A stretch of 64,000 bases of DNA, taken from Linepithema humile. Taxonomy: Eukaryota > Arthropoda > Insecta > Hymenoptera > Formicidae. Below the pieces are notes generated by a model. It saw only the letters and a list, made by a program, of their open reading frames with translations. It did not search any database and was not told where the DNA came from. Positions 41,701-53,700 of the stretch are shown in pieces. Position 1 is the first letter of the stretch; each line of letters opens with the position of its first letter. Where the stretch lies: positions 8,804,001-8,868,000 of the forward strand of contig NC_090133.1 in the NCBI RefSeq assembly GCF_040581485.1, written 5' to 3'. Both the position numbers and the translations under genes were made by a program.

Positions 41701-44700
41701 ACTATTAATACATTACAAATATAAATGTTTAATGATAAAAGTGTATTCTAAAAATCGGTCTTCTAAAATAATCTTAACGAAGGGCGTAATATATTTTTTA
41801 CGCGTGGGAGAATTCTAGAATGATTCTACAAAGCTATGTCTCTTGACAACTGCGAGAGAAGAAGGTACGTCCACTGATCGCGACTGCAGTAGGAGCGAAA
41901 GGATTAAATCCTCTCGTCGATAATGCATGTGTCAGCTCTTATCTCGTGGTATATTGCGGCCGGTAGGAGATAACGAAAATTGGAGCATATTCGCGTGAAC
42001 CACTCTGTCCCTTTTTCTCTCCAATTCTCTTTACGTGTCCGGAACACTGTCGAGATAACTGAGATTATAAGTGGACTTTAATACAAAGAGTTCATCTCCG
42101 TATAATATCACGAGAAAGAAAAATGCTGTAAGAGAAAATCAAGTTTTATGTAACGATTCTTAAGCCTTTTATCCGCACAGGATTTTTGCATGTTTAACAA
42201 ACCTGTTTTAATTATCGAATTAATGATATTTACGATTGCTATTTATTATTCAGAGATTCATATTATTCGACATTTTTTTATCTCCGACGATAGCTGGCTT
42301 TAAAAAAAGTGTTTATTACAATAACAAAAAATGATTGAAATTCTAGAATATTTTTCTAGAATTCAGAATTTCTAAAAGAGCTTATAATAAATAACGTCAA
42401 AATTATGTAAAGAACCAAGATTTCGGATCTTGTTACTGAAACATGATATCTCTCGCTCAATAATCTCGAAGCCAAAACTCATAACATTTCGAGAAATATC
42501 CTCGAAGATCTAGAATTCCCATAAACGTGGAAGGATCAATGGAATTCAAGACCCGTAAGATCAATGAACCGTGCGATCAATGATCTACAATTGATGGAAA
42601 CTAACTGTAACATTAGACAAGCGCTCTCAGGCTCCAAGGATCTCGCGTAAAATTATCTAACGTGGTTTCCTTCCTGTTCGCAGTCTTCACCACCCTATTG
42701 GTCGTCATCCAGGGGGCACCCCAGGACCTCAGACGTCGAAGGTACGAGGAGCATCCTCGCGAAGCCTACTTCAATGGCTCGGCGTTCCTCAAGCTGAGCT
42801 CAACGGTGTCCGTGCATCGCCACAGCGGTCTCAGTTTCCGCACGTGCGATCCCGGCCGACTGTTCCTGCAGAAATACAATGACGATTCGATCAGCCTCGA
42901 GGTCACGCCCGAGGGACTGCTCTTCGTGGCCGTGGTGGATCAACAGCGGTACCGGGCCAGGCTGAACGCTAGGCTGCTCAACAACGCCTGGCACAGCGTC
43001 AACTTGTTTTTCAGGCTCGGCAATCTCACCCTGAACGCCGCAGGGCACACCCAGGTATATATACACGATGTGTTTGGGGCTTGCGTGCATGCGTGCGTGT
43101 GTGCGTGGCAAATAACAATAAGCGACACGCGAGAAAAAGTGAAAAAGTGAAGAGACTTTTCCGAAGGATTTGATTCTTCGAACGTTTAACCTTACTTTTT
43201 CACTTATTTTCATATATGTGCCGGTTATGAAAGTGGATTAATAGTAAGTCTAAAATTTTGAAAAATTCATCGTATCATTTATTTTGTATCGATCTATAAA
43301 GTCGAAGTATCTCAAAATGAAAAATTATCAAATATATGATTCAGTCCACTTTCATAATCACCGGCACATATAATAAAAAAATTGTAAAGGATTTTAATAT
43401 TAGAAATATAATAACATATTGTAACGTATTTTACTACGCTTTTTGGGGAACAAATGAATTTATTAAACAAAATTTTGTATTCACGAAACGTGGAACTTTA
43501 GACATTTTTTGGTAGTACAATACATAATATTCCTGAAATATATTTAATAAATATTAAATTTATCTAATTATTAATCAACTTGAATGAAAAAGTGCTCGAT
43601 CGATTTTAATTCTGAAGCTAAACAGATGTACAACCATGTTTTTTCAGGTAGTTGCAAATGCGACTTATAATTCCGCTATCCTGACGCTTCCTGATTACGA
43701 TGTGAACAACTCGCTCATAGTCGGCGAAGGGTTCAGAGGATGCATTCTACAAGGGCCCGGAATTCTTTTCAACAACAGCAACAACAACGGAGCCGTTTTC
43801 GGGCCCTGTCCGTCGGATAAAGCATGTAAGAATTAGAATTCCTCCAATCGAATGTTTCCAAATTTTTCTAAATTATTCATTATTGAATATTCTGGCACTG
43901 AAAAACTTTGAGTAAAATTATGAAGCGGTAGATCGATAGCGTGGTGTTGTCACCTGAATAAGTAGAACATCTTTAGGCTTAGAATTACTTGGGTCTTAGA
44001 GCGTCGAGTAATAACGTTGCAATGAGAAAAATCGATATCGCGCTAGTGCAAACAAATTGAAGAGTTTTTTCACAAATTGCAGCAACTGTCGATTGATAAT
44101 AGTAAATTGAATCAATATTAGTTATCGTAAATAAATAGAAAATAAACATAGAAAAACATAAATTCTTTCATTTAAACAGAAAAAAGTTTTTATTGAAAAA
44201 TTTAATCACTATTTTCCGAACAATAAAATTATTCTTTTCTATGCTAGTTTCAATTATTTTTTATTTTTGAAAAATTATATTTTCGTATTTTTTAATTTGT
44301 CTATTTTATTTGATGATATTATTTTCACTTATTTCTTTTTTGTCTGTTGAATTACCTTTGATTTTTAATATAAAAATATTCATTATGAAACTTATAATTA
44401 AATTTTATCTGTCAGAATTAAGAACGAAGAGATTTTATTTCAGCTAATTTTTTGTTCTGTTTTTCGTGTTTTTTTTTTTTTCCTTTTTTATGAAAACAGC
44501 TCCTTTTATAACATTTACTTTTTGCAATTCTTTCGCATTATCTCCTTACTCGTAGATCATGAGTGCAAAGTAGCGTTGCACATTATTTTTCCGAGTGATG
44601 CGCACACACGTTTGCTGTTCTAAAAGTATATGCACAGATGCATCGAGAGACAGAATGAGAGGTGGAACGAACGGGAGAGAGAATGCATGGGAGTTTTTGT

Positions 44701-47700
44701 GACGGAAAACTTTCAGGTGGATCGAGCGGCCTGGCGGGTGGCGTAGGATCAGCCACAGTTCCCACCGTGGATAACTGCCACCACGAACCGTGCTTGATGC
44801 ACGGCAAATGCGTGTCGAGGCAGGACCGCTACGAGTGCCACTGTTACGCCCGGTACTCCGGCAACAACTGCGAGATCGACGACGGTAGACCTTCATCGAT
44901 ATCTCGAATAGACGATTCGCGGTGTGCGACGAGCAGATTCATACTCGACGCGCACAGTTCAATAATTGAAAACAATACATCTATTTAAATTCGTTTATCA
45001 ACTGAATATCATAATTATGCATATGCAGAGTTTGACAATTATGTAAATACGTCTGCAGAAGATCAGGCACAATTAATTTGATCGTTTGGTTGAGTATGAA
45101 GTTTGTATCGTCGCTAGTTTTCGCATGTCGTAGATAAAGATAGATATGTTCTGCTCTGGAACATGTAGAAGCACGTAGCAGCGCTTTTCACTTTGCTTTT
45201 AGACGTAGAAGACTTCTGCTTCAAAATTACGCTTGCCCAGTCAGTAACTATTATTTTTCGTCGTCTTTTCTCTTATCGACGTTGTCTCTTTAAAACTGTA
45301 CAATTGAATACGTAAGCATCAGAGCATAAAAAGAAAACGAACGCCGGCGATTGTGCACGTTCTGCTCAAACCAAGTACAGAATACACTTGACGTATTGCG
45401 CGTCTTTCGTAATTTCACTTTTCCATCCACATTTCGTTGCTCGGTCGATTCGATGACAATTACAAAAATGCGATTCTTTCACTTTCCGTCGCATGCAGTT
45501 AATCAAATTATCATTGCAACTAACATCGCTTCTTTTTCTCCTTGTCGAAAATATAATCAACCGAGCGACTCCCGTGCCGTAGGTCCGCCCTGCCTGAAAG
45601 GACCGTGCCGCAACGGCGGCACCTGCATCGAAGACGCGCGCGGCGACTTCAAGTGCGTTTGCAAAGCCGGCTTCACCGGGCACTTCTGCGACTCGCAGCT
45701 GGGAGTGCGATTGTGCGAGCAGAGCCCGTGCAGAAACGACGGTGTCTGCATAGCGCTGACGGACAACGAGTACGAGTGCGAGTGTCAGCCCGGTTGGACC
45801 GGAAAGAATTGCGAGACCAACGTCAACGAGTGCGCCTCGATCCCGTGCAAGAACGGCGGCATCTGCATCGACGGCGTCAATAATTACACCTGCAGATGCG
45901 ACAGGACCGGGTGAGTCTCTTCAAAACGCGATCTTCAAAACCTAACCTAACCTAACCTGCACTTGACAAGTTTGCGCCTCCTCACGCGTGGAATTGAAAT
46001 TGTCAAATCTTCCACTTCTTTCTTATTCCGTGACGCTTGATAGATTCCGCAAAGACTTCCGGAAATTCTAATTCGCATGAATTTTGTACGCTCTAAAAAT
46101 TTTATTCGCGAAGCCCGAAAGTTTCTTAAGGTGATCCTAAAGTGGTCTGTTTTACCTATTTTTTTCAAATACACTTAACTTTTTTTTGGCTGTGTAGAAT
46201 GAAAAGTCCTTTTCTGTAAGTAAAGTACATATGCTAATACACTACGGATGGTCGATTTGAAAGGATTTTTCAAGCCACGCAGTCAAAAAAAACGAATTTT
46301 ACGAAAAGTAGAAGGTAAAACAGAGACGTATCTGTTTTACCTTCTACTTTTCGTAAAATTCGTTTTTTTTTGGCTGCGTGGCTTGAAAAATCCTTTCAAA
46401 TCGACCATCCGTAGTGTATTAGCATATGCTAAAACAGACCACTTTTAGGATCCCCTTAAATTTGAAATTCTTCAGAAGTATACCCATCTCCAGCTTGCGC
46501 TTGCTGCATTCCGCATACAAGCTGATGACTTCTTCGTTTCGTTCACAGCTACGAGGGTGCGAATTGCGAGGTGGACATCGACGAGTGCCAGGCGAATCCG
46601 TGCCTGAACAACGGCGTGTGCTACGATTATTACGGCGCGTACATCTGCCACTGTCCGACGGGCTTCGAGGGCCAGAATTGCGAGCTGAATCTGAACGAGT
46701 GTCTGTCGAGTCCCTGCGCGAACGGCGGCGAGTGCATCGACGACGTCGGCTCGTATCGCTGCGATTGTCCGTCGGGCTTCACCGGTCGCCACTGCGAGCT
46801 GCGGAGCCTCTGCGAGAAGGCGGCCTGCCCGCCCAACAGTATCTGCATGGAGGACGCTCACGGACCCCAGTGCGTCTGCAAGCCCGGCTTCATGGGCAAT
46901 CCGCCCAACTGCACCGTCAACTACTGCGCCAGCAACCCCTGCGCCAACGGCGGCACCTGCGCCAGCGGCCGGGATGGCTTCAACTGCACCTGCCCGCCCG
47001 AATGGAGAGGTAAGAACATTCGCTTGGGCTTCACGTAACTGGTTTTTACTCCAACGACACTTTTGTCTGGATGAAAAGTAATTTCGTAAACTTATATTAT
47101 TGTTATTAATTATATAAATTACACAGAGCTGTTTACTTAATAATTTTTATAAGCTTACATTCTTTTGGAAGACATTAAGTGATTGCCGAGATTATCGAAA
47201 TTAAATTCGTCATCCAGCTGGAAGTGTCGCGACGCGAGCATTTGTATCGCATGCATTTGTGTAAACTAGTGACCGCAATCTAATGAACTGGGAATAGCAC
47301 GTTTCGATCAATATTAATACTTAGATCAGAATTCAGATTTCAGTCAGAATCAATATCTTCGCAGCGCAACTCTCTAATTAACATGAATCTGTCAACTGGA
47401 CTTTCACGCCACTGTTAATCAGAATTAATATTTCTTCATCAATCATAATTCTCGGACAGCCAAGTCCGTCTGAATTTCATCCGGATCGAAATCTGGACTC
47501 AGCTATATCCCAGTTTTCACCTCTCCGTTCAACTGTCTGGGCTTTGTGCGCAATTGTACGCGGCTTTGTTATTGTACTGTGCATGAATTGCGACTAACGA
47601 CTGCATCCTCTCGAGGTCTTCCGTCACTAATTTCATCAATACCTAATGTTCCGCCGTGTTCCCGTCCTCTGTCTCTATTTGTCGTTTGTGTCTCTTTTGT

Positions 47701-50700
47701 GCGCCCGTATCCGTGTGTCGTCCACATCAGGGGCCACGTGTTCGTCTCCGGCCTCGGACTGGTGTAGCGTGTGTTACAATGGCGGCACCTGCTCGGAGAC
47801 CATCTACGGCGCGTGTCAGTGCACTAGATTCTGGACCGGGCCGCACTGCGAGGTGCCGGTCACCTGCGAAAATCTCCCCTGCAAGCAGGAGTCCGTGTGT
47901 CACGATTATGTGAGTGTGATGAACCCGCATGCGTGTCAGTCCGATTAATCCGCTTTTGAAACCATAAAATGGTAGAACGGCGGGGAAAATTTACGAAGAA
48001 TCTGAAATCAATCCTGGATCTTGAACAGCTTTGATTATCGTTTTTGATTAATTGCAAGACAATCACTGTTTATGTTGCGATGAAAAAAATTTGGAAATTG
48101 GAAGTGGATTTTAATACATCTAATACATTCCCCGAGTCGAAATTTTTAGCCTAGATTAAACCTACAAGTTTTGTCGAATTTGGAGAACCAATGTAAGCTT
48201 TAATTCATATATATAGATATAACATTACATTGGCTATTGCCCTCCTTTGATACTAAAAATTGTTACTTATTGCCGTTTTTTCCATGTGGAAGCTCAAAAG
48301 AGTACCTACTGAAAACCTCTAAAAAGGCTCCAGGTTCTATAAATATGTATTTCTAGAAAATAAATATTCAAAATTACTTAATAATCTATTATCTCATATA
48401 CTCTACTTGCATTTAATGTATGGATTTTGATTTCAATAAACAATATATTAATTATTATAATTTGCTTAACTGTAAATAGACTACTATAAGCAAATATTAT
48501 ATAAATAATATTCACTTATCTTTTACATATCTATCTGCAGTTAAGTAAATTACATAATTAATGTATTGCGCTTATTGAAATTAAGATATGCATTAAATAC
48601 AAGTAAATGTGGTAATAGAATATTAAATAATTTCGAATTATAGGTCAAATATGTAATAAAATATTAAATAAAATTTTGAATTTTAATTGTTTTTTGTTTA
48701 TTCGAATAAATTTTTAATTATTTATAATACTAAATATAATACTGAGTTGCACTTAATTTTTTAAAATATTTTTTACTATTCATTTGTTATTATTTATTTT
48801 ATATTATAACATTTATTATATTAATCTGAAATAATAGAAATTGAACTCAATTATAGATTAAATATTAATATTTTTATTGCTAGAAATTTCGATAAGATTT
48901 GGAGATTCAAAAGAGGTAGGAGTTGTAAGAACGAAAGTAGGAATTGTATATTTAACATCAATAAAAATAAGGGTTTTCTAGGACAACAAGATTAAAGAAA
49001 GGCCAAAAGAAGACATAACACTTTCAAGATAGAACTTGTAGGTCAAGGAACATTATTAGAGGCACAAATAACCATGTATGAGGTTTATAGCAGGTTTTAA
49101 ATTTCGACTCGGGTCTCTATGTCAAGTTGTAGTAAATTATATGCGATAAGTTAACACACACAAATAGAAGAATACGAAATGCAGTGATTCGGGCCGCTGA
49201 AGTGTCGCACATTCAAGCGGATTAATCGATTCATAAACCGTACATATCGATATCCGTTGCTTTACTTGTTGCTGGTGTAGTCTGGTGGCTATTATTGCAC
49301 CTGCGAGCCAGGATGGACGGGACCGGAGTGCTCTATCGACATAGACGAGTGCGTCAGCGATCCCTGCCGTAACGGCGGTATCTGCACCGATCAGCTCAAT
49401 AACTATTACTGCGAGTGCCTGCCAGGATATACCGGTAATCATTGTAGAATTTTCCTGTCACTTTTCATATCGTTTGTGTTTGTGCGCACCGTGTTTGGGA
49501 ACCTCTGTACGCTCTGCATTTGTGTATGAAGCATGTTTCCCGATTGTTTCTGTTTTTTTTTTTTTTTCTAATTCTACAAAAAGTATTTCGTGTGTCAAAT
49601 TTCTCACATACGATTTTCGTAGTATTGTTTCAATGTTCTGTAGTCTTTGTAATCTTTTTTTTTTTTAATTTCAAAACAGGTTTTATCGCCAGTAATTTAC
49701 AATCAGCTTGTTCGAACGTAGCCAACGTTAACTCGAAACTTCTCTTTCTAAAAGCGACATTTTTTCGCAGGAAAGAACTGTCAAATCAACGTGGACGAAT
49801 GTCTGTCGCAACCGTGCCAGAACGGCGGTGCCTGCATCGATCGCGTGAATGGATACATCTGCAATTGCACGAGGGACTTTATGGGCGACAATTGCGAGCG
49901 GGAATACGACGCGTGTGCTGTCAACCCTTGTAAAAACAACGGCACCTGCACGCCGATGCTGAGATCGAGGCGGGACTTCGTTTGCGAGTGTCCGCACGGC
50001 TTCGAGGGCAAGGTACCGCAAAAAAGAAATATGGTCGTGGAAGGAATAATGCAATAATGTGTAAAAACTAAAGGACAGGATGTTTGCGCGAGAAATGTAG
50101 AATGCGTCTAATGATTCAAGGTATGCGACGTGAATATCGACGACTGCGTAGGCGCGATGTGCCCGGACGACAAAATCTGCGTTGACGGGATCGCCGGTTA
50201 CGAGTGCAAGTGCCGCGAGGGTTACAGGGATCCCAATTGCACGCTAATCGTGGACCATTGCACCGGAAACCCGTGCAACAACGGCACGTGCATCGAGCTC
50301 GACGAGCGTGGCTTCGAGTGCAAGTGCACGGACGGCTTTCAAGGCGAGTCCCGCTTGAATTCGAAGCGATGCGATCGCAAAATCGGATCGCAAACTTGTA
50401 CAGCTTCATTAATCGTCGAATCCCACTTGCAGGCCAGTATTGCAGCCTCGACGTGAACGAGTGCGAGGTGTACGGCGTTGCCCAGCTGTGCAAGAACGGC
50501 ATCTGCATCAACACCGTGGGTAGCTACAATTGCTTCTGCAGGCCGGGCTTCTCCGGCGATCACTGCGACATCGACATCAACGAGTGCCTGTGCGGCCCGT
50601 GCAAGAACAACGGCACGTGCATCGACGGCATCAACGCGTTCGAGTGTAAATGCCCGCCCGGCTACACCGGCAGAACCTGCGAGCTCGACGTGAACGAGTG

Positions 50701-53700
50701 CGACAGCAGCCCGTGTCTGAACGGAGCGCAGTGCGTGAACGACATAGCGTCGTACACGTGCATGTGCCTACCGGGCTTTTCCGGTGCGAATTGTGAGATC
50801 GACATCGATGAGTGCGAGTCGATGCCTTGCCTGAACACGGGACGATGCAACGACGGTGTGAACAGTTACGCTTGCGACTGTAGCGACACCGGTTTCGAGG
50901 TAGAGTTTCGTCTTTTATCGTAGGTGTCTGCGAAAAGAAATTTTTTATCGTCAAATATCTTTTTCAATCTTACGAAGCGAAAAGATAAATTAAGACAAAA
51001 GTCTTTTCTCGAGTGACACAATTTTCCAATAATAAATTAAGCGGCGCTTGATGTGATATCAAGTCTTTCTCTAATTTTAATTATAATTTTCACTTCACTG
51101 ATTCATTTTTCGGTTTACATTTAATTTTCTTCATTGATTCTTTTTATAATTATGTTTATTTATAATTTATATCTTTCATATTGATTTGGTTTTGAAACTT
51201 TAATTCATCTTTTATGACATAATAATTAAGATTCTATAACTTTGGAATTTAAGGGTCTGCATTGCGAGAAGAATATCGACGAGTGCCTGTCGCAGCCGTG
51301 CGTGAACGGCGGAATCTGCAAAGACGACATCAAGAACTACAAGTGTCAGTGCTACGTCGGCTACGCCGGTAAGAATTGCGAAATAGACGTGAATGAGTGT
51401 GAGAGCTCACCTTGCCAGTACAACGGCACCTGTTTGGAGCGGTCAAACAGGGACCTCTACAAGAGCGAGGCGTTGAATTTACCAGCGATCTTCACTCAGG
51501 AGTTTAGTTATGCCAACGCCAGTGGGTGAGTCCTTCAATAAATTCCTTAGCAGATCTTTGATTATCCTCTCCTTCGACAACTCAACGTGCCATTTTCTTA
51601 CTTTTTAATTTATAATAATTAACCCAGCAAAGCTTGATTTTATAATGTATAACATTTCTCCATTTTTAATTTAAACTTCAACTTATTTTACTATAAAATT
51701 TAATTTGAAATTTTGATAAAACATACATACTTAATATTAAATGTAATTGATTTAAAATTTGTGATTCTTAAAATAATTTTTATATTCCAAGAATTGAGAG
51801 ATAATTAAGTGTTTGAAATCTGAACAGGTATGAGTGCCTCTGCGTGCAAGGTGTCACTGGCAAGAACTGCGAGGTGAACATCAACGAATGCGACAGCAAC
51901 CCCTGCGGTCCGGGCAGTTGCATGGATCGTATCGGCGGCTACACCTGCGAGTGCGACGAGGGCTACGAGGGCGATCATTGCCAGCATGAAATTGACGAAT
52001 GCAAGAGGTACAACCCCTGCAAGCACGGGGTGTGCACCGACCTTAGGGCCGACTACTTTTGCACCTGCGAGCCGGAATACGGTGGCAAGAATTGCTCGGT
52101 GAAGCTGTTGGGCTGTCAGGGCAACGCCTGTTTGAATGGTGGCACTTGCTGGCCTTATTTAGTTGACGAAACCATCCACAGGTTCAACTGCACCTGCCCC
52201 AATGGTTACCATGGCGAAGTTTGCGATTATGTGAGTGTTTATGCATTTTTTTCTACAAAAGAAAGACTTGACATTGAGAAATTTTTGATAAATATCAGAT
52301 CAAAATATTATTATTATTATTGTAAATAAAAAATTATGACCGATATTATATTTCCGAAAATGGAAGTGAAATAGAAAAAAATTAGTTTACAAATTAATAA
52401 AATAGATGGCATAAAAATTATCTTATTAAATTATTAAGAGGGAAGAAGGACAGAGATGAAATCGAGACGTAAAGCAAGAATTTTAATAAAATTGAGTTAC
52501 ATAAATATTATGTAACAAAAAGTCAATTAATATTCTAAAATCTATTGAGTATCTTAACGATTAACGAATACTTTTGATTAGATTTGCAATAAAGAATTGA
52601 CACTTTTTAGATATCAGAAAATGTTTAATTTCGACTAACATAGCTTAGAATAATTAAGAAGCACTATGTTTTACATTTGACACATAGAATTTCATTATAA
52701 CTCACATACTATCAAATTTTTAAATTTGCTAACAATCTTTACTTAACTACGTAAAACTCTTCTATTCCGATGTTAACAAAGTTTTTAGAAAATCTTGTCT
52801 TTAAATATATACATAAATTCACCACTTACACTTATACTTTATCGCACCCACTCTTTTCGAAGCGCTTCGTACAGAAAAAGGTGCGTAAACGTGTTTAGAA
52901 GAAAGATCTCGCGTGCCACATATCTAACTCTGTCGGTAAACAAATTTGCAGGTGACGACAATGTCTCTGAGCGGCAAATCGTACGCTCTGGTGAACACTA
53001 CGCGCGACGAGGGCTACGACATTCAGTTTCGCTTCAGAACTACTTTGCCAAACGGTCTCCTGGCGATCGGCAAGGGCGTGACCATTTATATTCTTCAGCT
53101 GGTCAACGGCAAACTCAACATACACTCGAGCATACTCAACAAATGGGACGGAGTTTTCGTCGGTAGCGGACTCAACGATTCCACGTGGCAAAAGGCTTTT
53201 GTGGCGATCAACGCAACTCATCTTGTTCTCTCAGCCAACGAAGAGCAGACTATCTATCCTATCAGTCCCAACGAAGGCTCCAATTCGTCGAATCATACGT
53301 CTTTTCCTACGACTTACGTGGGCGGCAGCTACAGCAGCTCTTTAAACTTCCTGAAAAGGTTATCTCGTTTACCCACTTTTACCTTCTTCATTGGCTGCAT
53401 GGAAGATGTCATTATTAACGGCGAATGGGTATGTTGACCTGCTTTTAATTTCGATTTATTTAATGAATCATATTTCTTTAGAAATACGTTAATTAACCAC
53501 GTAACTTGTGTAATTGTTAACATAATTTTATTTTCTTCCGAGTGAAAGTTTGTGAAAAATAGTATTTAATTTTGTAGATATTAAAATCTTTATTTATAAA
53601 TTATCAAATAGAATGTGTTGACAATTTTTAAGAAATTCTCCGAAATGACTTGTCTATAACAATTTTTTATATCTCGAAACGGATTTTAGGTTTATTCTGG

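Larger units (their letters stand above)
26733..42683 (+). other. crb: crb intron 1 (16 kb)
   Basis: About half of the gene's length. I see no coding exon in it. GC-richer islands at about 28,920-29,310, 30,780-31,120, 31,660-31,870, 34,620-35,000, 35,400-35,800, 36,200-36,650, 37,100-38,110, 38,460-38,930 and 39,740-40,260 could be enhancers. It also holds microsatellites and a hairpin element at 40,456-40,600. Random open frames in the islands show no domain. Confidence 0.7.

Noticed and set aside
42662..42683. Start of crb at the 5' end of the open frame near exon 2
   Set aside because: The codon there is GTG within a pyrimidine-rich splice acceptor; the upstream ATG exon at 26,708 completes the signal peptide in phase.
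46248..46448. 66-codon plus-strand open frame
   Set aside because: It lies entirely inside the palindromic element and reads the two complementary arms.
50344..50456. Readthrough of crb exon 10 into the following sequence
   Set aside because: It breaks the EGF cysteine pattern, while the GC-AG splice restores it exactly.
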